Shown in pieces: positions 22,398 through 29,966 of a stretch of DNA of 64,000 nucleotides. The position numbers were made by a program, and so were the translations under genes. A model generated the notes under the pieces. The model had not been told where the DNA came from. It worked only from the letters and a program-made list of their open reading frames with translations, and searched no databases. The stretch covers positions 1 to 64,000 of the forward strand of contig NZ_LGDY01000110.1 of NCBI RefSeq assembly GCF_001279525.1, read 5' to 3'. Source of the stretch: Nocardia sp. NRRL S-836 (lineage in GTDB: Bacteria; Actinomycetota; Actinomycetes; Mycobacteriales; Pseudonocardiaceae). Numbering within the stretch: position 1 is the stretch's first letter; the number at the start of each line of letters is the position of its first letter.

Positions 22398-22943
22398 ATG
22401 ACCCTTGTGGACGACCAAGACCGGCCCGAACCTCCGACGGACGGCGACGAGCTCGCCACCCTGACCGGGTTCCTGGAGTTCCAGCGCGCGACCCTCGCGT
22501 GGAAGGTCGGCGGGCTGAGCGCGCAGCAGCTCGCCCAGACCACCGCGAAGTCCGAGATGACCCTCGGCGGCCTGGTCAAGCACCTCGCGTACGTCGAACA
22601 GCACTGGTTCCACGTCGTGCTGCACGACCGCGAGCCGCTGGAGCCGTGGGCGAGCGTCGACTGGAAGGCCGACCACGACTGGGACTGGCACTCGGCCGCC
22701 GGCCACACCCCCGACGAGCTCGTGGCGTTGTGGCAGGACGAGGTCGGCCGCTCCCGCGCGGCCGTCGAGGAGGCGCTGCGGACCGGTGACCTCGGTCAGC
22801 CGGCCAGGCGCAAGCCGTGGCGCGGCGACGACCGGACCGTGAACCTGCGGTGGATCCTCACGCACATGGTCGAGGAGTACTCGCGCCACAACGGGCACGC
22901 CGACCTGCTGCGCGAGGCGATCGACGGCCAGACCGGCGAATGA
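22398..22943 (+). CDS. DinB/DUF664 family protein
   Basis: Predicted four-helix bundle of 181 residues of the DinB superfamily (DUF664). Conserved histidines that normally bind a metal are in LVKHLAYVEQHWF and ILTHMVEEYSRHNGHAD. Relatives use mycothiol or bacillithiol as cosubstrate for conjugation, so a mycothiol-dependent transferase is a reasonable but unproven role. ATG 22398 begins MTLVDDQDRPEPP. Confidence 0.8.
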   Translation: MTLVDDQDRPEPPTDGDELATLTGFLEFQRATLAWKVGGLSAQQLAQTTAKSEMTLGGLVKHLAYVEQHWFHVVLHDREPLEPWASVDWKADHDWDWHSAAGHTPDELVALWQDEVGRSRAAVEEALRTGDLGQPARRKPWRGDDRTVNLRWILTHMVEEYSRHNGHADLLREAIDGQTGE

Positions 22944-23029
22944 CGGCCACGTGACAACCCGGTGCGAACCGATCGCGTTTCCAGGGGTGCAAGCGGAAAC
23001 ACCAATCGAGACGTATTCGGGGAGAACAC

Positions 23030-23518
23030 GTGAACTCGTTCCGCAACACCGCGCTGGCCCTGGCCGGCGCCGCCCTCCTGTCCACCGCGGTGCCGACCAC
23101 GGCCCAGGCCGACGCCGCGCCGTGGTGCACCGGCGACGACCTGGTGATCACGGCCCACGACATGCGCCCGACGACGAACCCGGACAAGGGGCACGTCATC
23201 AGGTTCGCGGCTGCCGAGGGCGTCACCTGCACGATCGGCGGCAGCCTGAGCAACGTGCGGTTCCTCGACGCCGCGGGCCAGGACCTCGATGTTCCGCTGA
23301 CCGGCGGCCAGGGCCCGTACACCGAGGCGACGGTCCACGGGATCTTCAGCGCCGTCGCCTACGTGGGCTCGCCGAAGAAGAGCGACACCGTGACGCCGGC
23401 ATACGTTCGGTTCGACCTGCCGGGCAAGGGCAGCCTCGGTGCCCGGATCACCACGGCGTGGCCGTCGTGGATCGGCACGCCCGTGCGGTTCACGAACATC
23501 GGCTGGCCGGTGAGCTAG
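23030..23518 (+). CDS. Secreted DUF4232-like protein
   Basis: Predicted secreted protein of 162 residues. Signal peptide MNSFRNTALALAGAALLSTA, cleavage near AQA at about residue 26. The mature part has WCTGDDLVITAHDMRP and GVTCTIGGSLSNVRFLDAAG, with two cysteines, resembling the beta-sandwich DUF4232 of actinobacterial exported proteins. GGGGAG precedes the GTG start. No enzymatic motif is visible; the role is unknown. Confidence 0.7.
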   Translation: MNSFRNTALALAGAALLSTAVPTTAQADAAPWCTGDDLVITAHDMRPTTNPDKGHVIRFAAAEGVTCTIGGSLSNVRFLDAAGQDLDVPLTGGQGPYTEATVHGIFSAVAYVGSPKKSDTVTPAYVRFDLPGKGSLGARITTAWPSWIGTPVRFTNIGWPVS

Positions 23519-23522
23519 GTCG

Positions 23523-23999
23523 CTAGGCGCTGATCGAGGCCACCACGGCGTTCGTCAGCCGCACCAGCTCGGCCGGCGCGATCTCCACCTCGAGCCCGCG
23601 CCGGCCGGCACTGCAGAACACCGTCTCGAACTCCAGCGCGGAGGCGTCCACCACGACCGGCAGCCGCTTCTTCTGCCCCAGCGGTGAGATCCCGCCGGCC
23701 ACGTACCCGGTGGCGCGCTCGGCGTCGGCGACGACGGCCATCTTCGCCTTCTTGCCCTTCAACGCCGCCGCCAGCGCCTTCAGGTCGAGTTGCACCGTCA
23801 CGGGCACGACGCCGACCGCGAGCTTGCCGTCGACCTCGGCCACCAGCGTCTTGAACACCCGGCCCGGCACCAGCCCGAGCGCCTCCGCGGCCTCCAGGCC
23901 GTACGACTCGTGGCGGGGGTCGTGCTCGTACGAGTGCAAGGTGTGCGCCACCCGCTGCTTGTCCAGCAGCGCTGTGGCGGGGGTCCCACGTCCGGCCAT
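23523..23999 (-). CDS. ybaK: Cys-tRNA(Pro)/Cys-tRNA(Cys) deacylase YbaK
   Basis: Trans-editing protein of 158 residues that hydrolyses Cys wrongly attached to tRNA(Pro). The family sequence includes [20 protein letters not shown], with the catalytic Lys in FKTLV, and [20 protein letters not shown]. Start ATG 23999 is only 2 bases from the -35 box of the sigR promoter on the other strand, so both genes share a very short divergent control region. Confidence 0.9.
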   Translation of the reverse strand: MAGRGTPATALLDKQRVAHTLHSYEHDPRHESYGLEAAEALGLVPGRVFKTLVAEVDGKLAVGVVPVTVQLDLKALAAALKGKKAKMAVVADAERATGYVAGGISPLGQKKRLPVVVDASALEFETVFCSAGRRGLEVEIAPAELVRLTNAVVASISA

Positions 24000-24001
24000 G
24001 C

Positions 24002-24027
24002 GGAATTACTACCAGCACGACCGTGTT
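24002..24027 (+). promoter_or_regulatory. SigR-dependent (autoregulatory) promoter
   Basis: GGAAT at 24002-24006 and GTT at 24025-24027 are separated by exactly 18 bases, the consensus of Streptomyces SigR promoters. Transcription from here would start near 24035 and cover the sigR start codons, so disulfide stress would amplify SigR. Confidence 0.8.
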
Positions 24028-24108
24028 GGTCAGGACGTGGCTACGAACATGCTCGAGCGGCCCCGCGTAGAGTCAGCACCGACCCAGAACCTGTGGGAAG
24101 GGAGCGCG

Positions 24109-24714
24109 GTGCCCGCCACCGGCACAACGGAGACGACGGCGGAGCGCGCCGCGCGTTTCGAGCGCGATGCCATGCCGATGCTCGACCAGCTGTACTCGGC
24201 GGCGTTGCGCATGACCCGCAACCCGGCAGATGCCGAGGACCTCGTCCAGGAGACCTACCTCAAGGCCTACTCGGCGTTCGCGTCGTTCTCGGAGGGCACG
24301 AACCTCAAGGCCTGGTTGTACCGGATCCTGACGAACACCTACATCAACGGCTACCGCAAGAAGCAGCGTCAGCCACTGCAGCAGCCGACCGACGAGATCA
24401 CGGACTGGCAGCTGGCGCAGGCGGAGAGCCACACCTCGTCCGGGCTGCGCAGCGCCGAGGTCGAGGCACTCGACAACCTGCCCGACAGCGACGTGAAGGA
24501 AGCATTGCAGCGGTTGCCGGAGGAGTTCCGGATCGCGGTCTACCTCGCCGATGTCGAAGGCTTCGCGTACAAGGAGATCGCAGACATCATGGGCACCCCG
24601 ATCGGCACGGTGATGTCCCGGTTGCACCGGGGCCGCCGGCAGCTCCGCGACCTGCTCGCGGACACCGCACGTGAACGTGGCTTCCTGCGAGGCGGCAACG
24701 GAGACGCGTCATGA
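24109..24714 (+). CDS. sigR: ECF RNA polymerase sigma factor, SigR/SigH group
   Basis: Oxidative/disulfide-stress sigma factor of 201 residues from GTG 24109, which is preceded by GGAAGGGAG. Region 2 includes [20 protein letters not shown] and [20 protein letters not shown]; region 4 includes [20 protein letters not shown] and [19 protein letters not shown]. In-frame ATG 24049 lies downstream of the autoregulated promoter and would add 20 residues, reminiscent of the unstable long form of Streptomyces SigR. The stop overlaps rsrA by 4 nt (ATGA). Confidence 0.93.
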   Translation: MPATGTTETTAERAARFERDAMPMLDQLYSAALRMTRNPADAEDLVQETYLKAYSAFASFSEGTNLKAWLYRILTNTYINGYRKKQRQPLQQPTDEITDWQLAQAESHTSSGLRSAEVEALDNLPDSDVKEALQRLPEEFRIAVYLADVEGFAYKEIADIMGTPIGTVMSRLHRGRRQLRDLLADTARERGFLRGGNGDAS

Positions 24715-24971
24715 ACTGCGGCGAACCCCACGAGACCGACTGCTCCGAGGTCCTCTCCGAGGTCTGGCTGTTCCTGGACCAGGAGTGCGACTCGTCGAGG
24801 CGCGCGGCCCTGCAGACGCACCTCGACGAGTGCCACCCCTGCCTGGAGCAGTTCGGCCTGGAGGAGCACCTCAAGGCGCTGCTCGCGCGCAAGTGCGGCG
24901 GGGATCACGCCCCGGCGGACCTGAAGGCCCGCATCCGCGCCACGATCGTGGAGATCCGCACCGAGGGCTGA
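24711..24971 (+). CDS. rsrA: Zinc-containing anti-sigma factor RsrA
   Basis: Redox-sensitive anti-sigma factor of 86 residues. Cys3, Cys11, His37, Cys41 and Cys44 occupy the positions known for Streptomyces RsrA (THLDECHPC is the HxxxCxxC ZAS motif). Reduced, zinc-bound RsrA holds SigR; disulfide formation releases zinc and SigR. Translationally coupled to sigR through ATGA. A strong hairpin follows. Confidence 0.93.
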   Translation: MNCGEPHETDCSEVLSEVWLFLDQECDSSRRAALQTHLDECHPCLEQFGLEEHLKALLARKCGGDHAPADLKARIRATIVEIRTEG

Positions 24972-24985
24972 GGCCCCCGCGTACA

Positions 24986-25025
24986 CGAAAAGCCCTGGTC
25001 ACCGTGGTGGTGTCCAGGGCTTTTC
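24986..25025. terminator. Bidirectional terminator between rsrA and bL37
   Basis: A perfect 13-bp stem: CGAAAAGCCCTGG at 24986-24998 pairs with CCAGGGCTTTTCG at 25013-25025 over a 14-nt loop. The run of T at the foot suits termination of the plus-strand sigR-rsrA transcript, and the A run does the same for the minus-strand bL37 transcript. Confidence 0.85.
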
Positions 25026-25032
25026 GCGGCAC

Positions 25033-25107
25033 TCAGGCGTTGGGGCGCTTCCCTCGGTTAGCGCCACCCTTCTTGCGGTCGCGGCGCTTGCGGGCACGCT
25101 TCGACAT
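25033..25107 (-). CDS. Ribosomal protein bL37-type mini-protein (AURKAIP1/COX24 domain)
   Basis: A 24-residue very basic peptide, MSKRARKRRDRKKGGANRGK followed by RPNA. It matches the short actinobacterial protein found as an extra subunit (bL37) in mycobacterial 50S structures and annotated as AURKAIP1/COX24 domain. GGAG lies 7 bases upstream of the ATG. It is too short for most gene callers. The gene is convergent with rsrA and has its own terminator; the sequence match is very high for the known family. Confidence 0.9.
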   Translation of the reverse strand: MSKRARKRRDRKKGGANRGKRPNA

Positions 25108-25160
25108 CCGTGTCTCCTAAAATCGAACTACTTCAGCTTCCAGTGTGACATGGAGGAGTT

Positions 25161-26645
25161 CTGTCTACTCTCACGGACCTGCTGGCCGAGCACACGAAGC
25201 TCTCCGGCGCCGCCGTCGACCACCTCCAGCTGGTCGTCGCCGAGTGGCAGCTCCTCTCCGACCTCTCGTTCGCGGACTTCCTGCTCTGGGTGCCGCTGGA
25301 CGGTCCCGGCGACACCTTCCTCTGCGTGGCGCAGGCCCGTCCCACGACGGCGCCGACGGCCCACCCCGAGGACGTGGTCGGCAGCGAGGTGCAGTCCGAC
25401 GAGCACCCGCAGCTGCGCAGGGCGATGGACGAGTCGCGGATCTGCCGCGAGGAGGACCCGCGCTGGCACCTCGGCGTGCCGGTGCGGCGCGAGACCATCC
25501 CGGTGCGGCTGGGCCTGCAGGTCATCGCGGTGCTCAGCCGCAGCACGAACCTGGCCGTCCCGCGCGTGCCGTCGCCGTTGGAGATTTCCTACCTCGGCAG
25601 CGCGGCCGACCTGTGCCAGATGATCGCGGACGGCACGTTCCCCGCGCCGGAACCGTCACCGGACGTGCACACCAGCCCGCGCGTCGGCGACGGCCTGATC
25701 CGGCTCGACCCGTCCGGCGCGGTGGTGTTCGCCTCGCCGAACGCGCTGTCGGCCTACCACCGCATGGGCCACGCGTCCGACCTGGTCGGCGTGCACCTGG
25801 CGCCGCTCACGCGCAGCCTCATCGGCGACCCGTTCGACGCGACCGAGGTGGCGCAGCGGATCCGGCAGGCGCTGGACGGCCAGCCGTCGATGCGCATGGA
25901 GGCGGAGTCACGCCGGGGCGCCGCGGTGCTGTTCCGCTCGTTGCCCCTTCGGCCACGGGGACAGGCGGCCGGTGCGATCGTGCTGTGCCGCGACGTCACC
26001 GAGGTCCGCCGCCGTGACCGGGCGCTGATGTCGAAGGACGCCACGATCCGCGAGATCCACCACCGCGTGAAGAACAACCTGCAGACGGTGGCCGCCCTGC
26101 TGCGGCTGCAGAGCCGCCGCCTCACCAACCCGGAGGCCAAGGAGGCGCTCGCCGAGTCGGTGCGCCGGGTGACGTCGATCGCGCTCGTGCACGAGACGCT
26201 GTCGATGTCCGTCGACGAACGCGTCGACCTCGACGACGTCGTCGACAAGGTGATCCCGATGATGGGCGACGTGGCCGTCACCGAGACCCAGGTGAAGGTC
26301 CGCCGCGAGGGCGGGTTCGGCGTGGTCTCCTCCGAGATCGCGACCCCGCTCGTGATGGTGCTGACCGAGCTCGTGCAGAACGCCTTCGAGCACGCCTACG
26401 CCCCCGGCCAGCGCGGCGAGGTCGTCGTGCACAGCGAGCGGTCCGCGAAGTGGCTCGACGTGACGATCTCCGACGACGGCAAGGGCCTTCCGCCCGGTTT
26501 CTCCCTCGAACGCACCGATCGTCTCGGTCTGCAGATCGTTCGGACCCTCGTCGACTCCGAATTGAGAGGCTCGTTGAGCTTGCGACGGAGGCCCCGAGGC
26601 GGTACAGAGGCGGTCCTGCGCGTGCCGCTCAGAGGGCGGCGCTAA
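25161..26645 (+). CDS. pdtaS: PdtaS-type sensor histidine kinase
   Basis: Soluble histidine kinase of 494 residues with an N-terminal GAF-like domain, a PAS domain (PRVGDGLIRLDPSGAVVFAS) and a HisKA_2/HWE-type core: IREIHHRVKNNLQTVAALLR (phospho-His), LTELVQNAFEHAYAPG (N box) and ISDDGKGLPPGF (G box). It signals to the antitermination regulator PdtaR in mycobacteria. No ATG, GTG or TTG lies between the upstream stop (25146) and GTG 25290, but CTG 25161 gives LSTLTDLLAEHT, aligning residue for residue with M. tuberculosis PdtaS (MSTLGDLLAEHT), with GGAGGA at 25152-25157. The CTG is therefore probably the real start. A pdtaR gene is not in the window. Confidence 0.93.
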   Translation: MSTLTDLLAEHTKLSGAAVDHLQLVVAEWQLLSDLSFADFLLWVPLDGPGDTFLCVAQARPTTAPTAHPEDVVGSEVQSDEHPQLRRAMDESRICREEDPRWHLGVPVRRETIPVRLGLQVIAVLSRSTNLAVPRVPSPLEISYLGSAADLCQMIADGTFPAPEPSPDVHTSPRVGDGLIRLDPSGAVVFASPNALSAYHRMGHASDLVGVHLAPLTRSLIGDPFDATEVAQRIRQALDGQPSMRMEAESRRGAAVLFRSLPLRPRGQAAGAIVLCRDVTEVRRRDRALMSKDATIREIHHRVKNNLQTVAALLRLQSRRLTNPEAKEALAESVRRVTSIALVHETLSMSVDERVDLDDVVDKVIPMMGDVAVTETQVKVRREGGFGVVSSEIATPLVMVLTELVQNAFEHAYAPGQRGEVVVHSERSAKWLDVTISDDGKGLPPGFSLERTDRLGLQIVRTLVDSELRGSLSLRRRPRGGTEAVLRVPLRGRR

Positions 26646-26719
26646 ACTAACGCCGTGCACACGTGACGACCAGCCTCAGCGGTCTCACGTGGTCATGCGG
26701 GAGGGTGTGCAAACAAGAA

Positions 26720-26753
26720 AAGAGCCCGACACCTGGCACGGTGTCGGGCTCTT
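26720..26753. terminator. Bidirectional terminator between pdtaS and whiB1
   Basis: Perfect 14-bp stem: AAGAGCCCGACACC (26720-26733) pairs with GGTGTCGGGCTCTT (26740-26753) over a 6-nt loop. It lies between convergent genes. Confidence 0.9.
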
Positions 26754-26786
26754 CTCAACTGTCGTTGTTCGCGGCCAACTGCCTTC

Positions 26787-27041
26787 TCAGGCGTTGCTGC
26801 GGGCCCGCGTGCGGGCGTTGCGGCGCTTGAGAGCGCGGCGCTCGTCCTCGCTCATCCCGCCCCAGACGCCGGCGTCCTGGCCGCTCTCGAGCGCCCACGC
26901 GAGGCAGTCGGAGACGACGGGGCAACGGCGGCAGACGGTCTTCGCCTCGGCGATCTGAAGCAGCGCGGGACCACTGTTCCCAACGGGGAAGAACAGCTCG
27001 GGGTCCTCGTCGCGGCAGATCGCGCGGTGGCGCCAGTCCAT
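26787..27041 (-). CDS. whiB1: WhiB-family iron-sulfur regulator WhiB1
   Basis: Predicted [4Fe-4S] transcription factor of 84 residues. Cluster ligands Cys9, Cys37, Cys40 and Cys46 are in place, with the GVWGG beta-turn and the basic end RRALKRRNARTRAR. The near-identical N-terminus (MDWRHRAICRDEDPELFFPV) matches M. tuberculosis WhiB1, an essential NO-sensitive regulator that binds SigA. GGAG lies upstream of the ATG. Its leader contains two CRP-like sites, as the mycobacterial gene does. Confidence 0.95.
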   Translation of the reverse strand: MDWRHRAICRDEDPELFFPVGNSGPALLQIAEAKTVCRRCPVVSDCLAWALESGQDAGVWGGMSEDERRALKRRNARTRARSNA

Positions 27042-27108
27042 TGGAACTACTCCTCAGCCTTGGCGCGCACAAAGGCACGCCGGTTGTCAGCGGTCGTTTT
27101 GGGGTGCT

Positions 27109-27124
27109 TGTGAATGCTTTCACG
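27109..27124 (-). promoter_or_regulatory. CRP-like binding site 1 upstream of whiB1
   Basis: TGTGA-ATGCTT-TCACG fits the TGTGA-N6-TCACA cAMP-receptor consensus with one mismatch. It is 68 bases before the whiB1 start codon, in a leader that in M. tuberculosis carries two CRP (Rv3676) sites. Confidence 0.6.
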
Positions 27125-27158
27125 AACGGCTGGGATGTCAAGGGGTTGGCACCAACCC

Positions 27159-27174
27159 GGTGAGTGAACTCACC
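27159..27174 (-). promoter_or_regulatory. CRP-like binding site 2 upstream of whiB1
   Basis: GGTGA-GTGAAC-TCACC has the GTGA-N6-TCAC core and is a perfect 7-bp inverted repeat. Its centre is 50 bp from site 1. Between the two is another palindrome, GGGTTGG-CA-CCAACCC (27143-27158). Confidence 0.55.
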
Positions 27175-27290
27175 CAAAAGATCGACAGCGTTCACCTGGG
27201 GTTTCACGCTCTGCTGTCACTCGATTGCTCTACATCCCGGATGGGTAGCGAGACGGTCACGAACTGATCACGGACCGTCATACCGCGCCG

Positions 27291-27340
27291 TTCGGGCGCC
27301 TGCGCCCGAACATCGGGGTTTGCGGGGTCGCCCCCGCAAA
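27291..27340 (-). terminator. Tandem hairpins after the lipid kinase gene
   Basis: GTTCGGGCGC-CT-GCGCCCGAAC (27291-27312) and TTTGCGGGG (27319-27327) with CCCCGCAAA (27332-27340) form two perfect stems downstream of the minus-strand kinase gene and upstream of the whiB1 control region. Confidence 0.75.
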
Positions 27341-27382
27341 GTCATCCCGGCCGCGGCGGCTCGCGCTCTCCGCGAGCACACC

Positions 27383-28318
27383 TCAGCTGAGGACGGTCAA
27401 CGCCTCGGGAACCGCTCGGAACTCCACCTGGGTCGTCGTGCCGAGGAAGTCGCCATCCACCTGCAGGTTGGCGGGTTCCTCGGACTTCACTCTGACATAT
27501 TCGAGGTCGTCGCGCCGCACGAGTTTCTGACCTCTGGGATTCCCCGTCGTCAGGACTTGTGTGATGTAGCGCGCAACGGTCGGCACGCGCAGCGTCGTGA
27601 GGGCGGAAAGGCCCAGTCCGCCGTCGAACGACGTGCTCGGGTTGAGGTGGATGTCCTTGTCGCCGAAGTAAGTCCACGGGTCGGTGTTCGACACGAACAC
27701 CATGCCGAGGTCGTCGAACCGCGGTTCGTCCGGCACCTCGACGGTGAAGTGCAGCGGAGTGCGAACTAGTTTCGCGTATGCCTTGAGCGCGACCGCCAGA
27801 TAAAGCGCGGGACTCGCGTTGTGCCCCTTCGCGCGCTTGGCCTCCACGCCCGCGACGACGTCCGCGTCGAGCCCGACACCGGCGTTGAACGTGAACCAGC
27901 GGCCGTCCTCGATGACGTCGGCGAAGACCCGGCCGAGCCCGATGCGGCGGCTGGTGCCGTGCTCGATGGCCTGCAACAGGACGTGCGTGGCCTCGACGGG
28001 GTCGCGGGGGATGCCCAGCGCACCGGCGAAGACGTTCGCGGAACCGCCGGGGACGACCCCGAGCATCGGCTGGCCGGCGCGGGGGCCGCCGCGCAGGATG
28101 CCGTTGACCACCTCGTTGACCGTGCCGTCGCCGCCGTGGGCGATGACCAGGTCGAACCCGTCGTGCACCGCCTGCGCGGCCGCGTCGAGCGCGTGGCCGC
28201 GGTAGGAGGTCTCGACGATCTCCAGCTTCACGTCGGAGGCGAGTGCGTGGGCCAGCACGTCGCGCCCCGCCGGCGTCGTTGTAGTCGCCTGGGGGTTCAC
28301 CACGAGAAGAGCGCGCAC
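27383..28318 (-). CDS. Diacylglycerol/lipid kinase family protein (YegS/DagK-like)
   Basis: Predicted lipid kinase of 311 residues from GTG 28318 (VRALLVVNPQA). The nucleotide-binding LVVNPQ and the catalytic-site GGDGTVNEVVNG are typical of the DAGK catalytic domain, followed by LGVVPGGSANVFAGALG and the C-terminal LQVDGDFLG. Family members phosphorylate diacylglycerol, sphingosine-like lipids or undecaprenol-type substrates. The larger open frame upstream (to 28447) has shadow composition. It is convergent with nothing and ends in two hairpins. Confidence 0.88.
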   Translation of the reverse strand: MRALLVVNPQATTTTPAGRDVLAHALASDVKLEIVETSYRGHALDAAAQAVHDGFDLVIAHGGDGTVNEVVNGILRGGPRAGQPMLGVVPGGSANVFAGALGIPRDPVEATHVLLQAIEHGTSRRIGLGRVFADVIEDGRWFTFNAGVGLDADVVAGVEAKRAKGHNASPALYLAVALKAYAKLVRTPLHFTVEVPDEPRFDDLGMVFVSNTDPWTYFGDKDIHLNPSTSFDGGLGLSALTTLRVPTVARYITQVLTTGNPRGQKLVRRDDLEYVRVKSEEPANLQVDGDFLGTTTQVEFRAVPEALTVLS

Positions 28319-28569
28319 CAGTCGAGGGTAGGACAATGCGTGACCGCTCGCGGGTCGCGTGTCCTCCCTCAGGGCGACTCCAGCCTCACGAAAGTGGCGC
28401 AAATCTCCCTTCCGTTCGCGTCGCGTCAGCCCCGCAGACGAGTGCACCCCGGTCGACCGCCGGCTCGCTGAAGGCTCCCCAATCTTTCCCCGTGAGGTGT
28501 GCGCGAAGAGACCTCCAACCGGGTGGCCTACGATCCGTGACCAGTACAGAACGTGAGGAAAGGCCTCCT

Positions 28570-28986
28570 GTGACTACCGGTACCCCGGCCCCGCCGCGCG
28601 CGGTGCGGACCGCCGCAGTGCTCACCTTCCTGCAGGGGCTGGGCGGCATCGCGCTGGCCGGCGCGCTCGTCGTGCGGGTGCTGCAGGGAGCTCCCTCCGC
28701 AGGTCCGGTGCTCGGGGCCGCCGGCGTGCTGGTGCTGTGGTTCAGCGGGGTGATCTTCGCCTGCGTGATGTTGTTCCGCGGCCGGCAAGGCGCGCGCACG
28801 CCCGTGATCGTCACGCAGCTGCTGCTCCTGGGATGCGCCTGGTACGCCTACGGACCGTCGGAACAACCGCTGGCCGGCTCCCTCGGCGGCATCTACTGCT
28901 TCGTGGTGCTCGTGCTGCTGTTCACCCGCGACGGCCGCGAGTGGGCTCTCGGACTACCGACGTCCGAAGGAGACAAAGCCGACTAA
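28570..28986 (+). CDS. Four-helix integral membrane protein
   Basis: Predicted membrane protein of 138 residues with four hydrophobic helices: about 15-40 (VLTFLQGLGGIALAGALVV), 50-70 (AAGVLVLWFSGVIFACVML), 80-98 (IVTQLLLLGCAWYAY) and 105-122 (IYCFVVLVLLF). The start is GTG 28570 with GAGGAAAGG upstream. The family is not recognised. It lies between a lipid kinase and a secreted protease, without obvious operon partners. Confidence 0.75.
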   Translation: MTTGTPAPPRAVRTAAVLTFLQGLGGIALAGALVVRVLQGAPSAGPVLGAAGVLVLWFSGVIFACVMLFRGRQGARTPVIVTQLLLLGCAWYAYGPSEQPLAGSLGGIYCFVVLVLLFTRDGREWALGLPTSEGDKAD

Positions 28987-29068
28987 CGGAGGGTGGTCAC
29001 AGTCACACGGCCGGGTGAAGCTGTCGGTGGTTGCTTAACCACTCCCTGCACTCACGAGGTGACCAACC

Positions 29069-29785
29069 ATGCGTTTCATGACCGCGATCGCGGGCGCCTT
29101 CCTGGCGGCGCTCTCCCTCGCACCTGCGACGGCGACGGCCACGGCCGCGCCGGAAGAGCCCGGCATGTCGCCGATGATCATCGGTGGCAGCTACGCGTCG
29201 AACTTCCCCTACGCGGCCCGTCTGTTCGTCAACGGCCGGGAGAACTGCTCGGCCACGAAGATCGCTCCCACGTGGATCCTCACCGCGGAGCACTGCGTCG
29301 CCTCCGCCGGCACGTACACGTTCCGCGCCGGCAGCCTCGACCAGACCTCGGGCGGCCAGCTCGTCACCGGCACGCAGATCATCAAGCACCCGTCGGCCGA
29401 CCTGGCCCTGGTGCGGGTCGGCACGTCGATGTCGGCGCCGTTCTCCCCGCTCGGCACGACGTCCGACGTGGCCGTCAACCAGACCGTGCAGCTCTACGGC
29501 TGGGGTGCGACCTGCACCAACCAGCCGGAGATCAACTGCCAGTCGCGCTACCTGAAGGTCGCGAACACCCGCGTCACCTCCGTCAACGGCAGTGACTACC
29601 GCGGTGGCGTCGCCATCGCGGTGACCCGCGTCGACGGCATCGCCGCCGGCGGCGACTCCGGTGGCCCGATGTTCGCCTCCGGCAAGCAGGTCGGCGTCGC
29701 CTCGACGTCCGACCGTTCGTCCCGCTCCAACTACACCGCGGTCACCCGCTACCGCTCCTGGATCCAGCAGTACGCGGGCGTCTGA
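29069..29785 (+). CDS. Secreted trypsin-like serine protease
   Basis: Predicted exported S1 protease of 238 residues. Signal peptide MRFMTAIAGAFLAALSLAPA, then a short propeptide before the IIGG activation site (MIIGGSYASNFPYAARLFV). The catalytic triad is His in WILTAEHCVAS, Asp in ADLALVRVG and Ser in GDSGGPMF. Cysteines in ENCSATK/EHCVA and TCTNQPEINCQ allow two disulfides. Similar to Streptomyces trypsin-like exoenzymes. A large hairpin follows. Confidence 0.92.
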   Translation: MRFMTAIAGAFLAALSLAPATATATAAPEEPGMSPMIIGGSYASNFPYAARLFVNGRENCSATKIAPTWILTAEHCVASAGTYTFRAGSLDQTSGGQLVTGTQIIKHPSADLALVRVGTSMSAPFSPLGTTSDVAVNQTVQLYGWGATCTNQPEINCQSRYLKVANTRVTSVNGSDYRGGVAIAVTRVDGIAAGGDSGGPMFASGKQVGVASTSDRSSRSNYTAVTRYRSWIQQYAGV

Positions 29786-29793
29786 CCTGGTGA

Positions 29794-29846
29794 GTCACGC
29801 GGGGGCCCCACGTTCCCTTCACGGGCGCGTGGGGCCCCTGCGTGAC
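29794..29846. terminator. Composite palindromic terminator element
   Basis: The inner stem GGGGCCCCACG (29802-29812) with CGTGGGGCCCC (29828-29838) is extended by outer arms GTCACGC (29794-29800) and GCGTGAC (29840-29846), each with a one-base bulge. This gives 18 paired bases around a 15-nt loop. It resembles the GC-palindrome family seen after secA and in the hut operon. Confidence 0.85.
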
Positions 29847-29850
29847 CTGT

Positions 29851-29866
29851 GTAAGCACGTGCTTAC
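29851..29866. promoter_or_regulatory. Perfect 16-bp palindrome upstream of the methyltransferase
   Basis: GTAAGCACGTGCTTAC is fully self-complementary. It is only 4 bases after the protease terminator and about 100 bases before the DUF574 start. A dimeric regulator operator is the simplest idea; no family was identified. Confidence 0.5.
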
Positions 29867-29966
29867 GTCACCCTGCGTGTTCACTAATGGTGGATGGACA
29901 CGAACGGAGTAGCCAGCTACCGTGCTGCCAGCGTTCGCGCCGCTCGGGAGCAGGGTGAGGTGCGCA

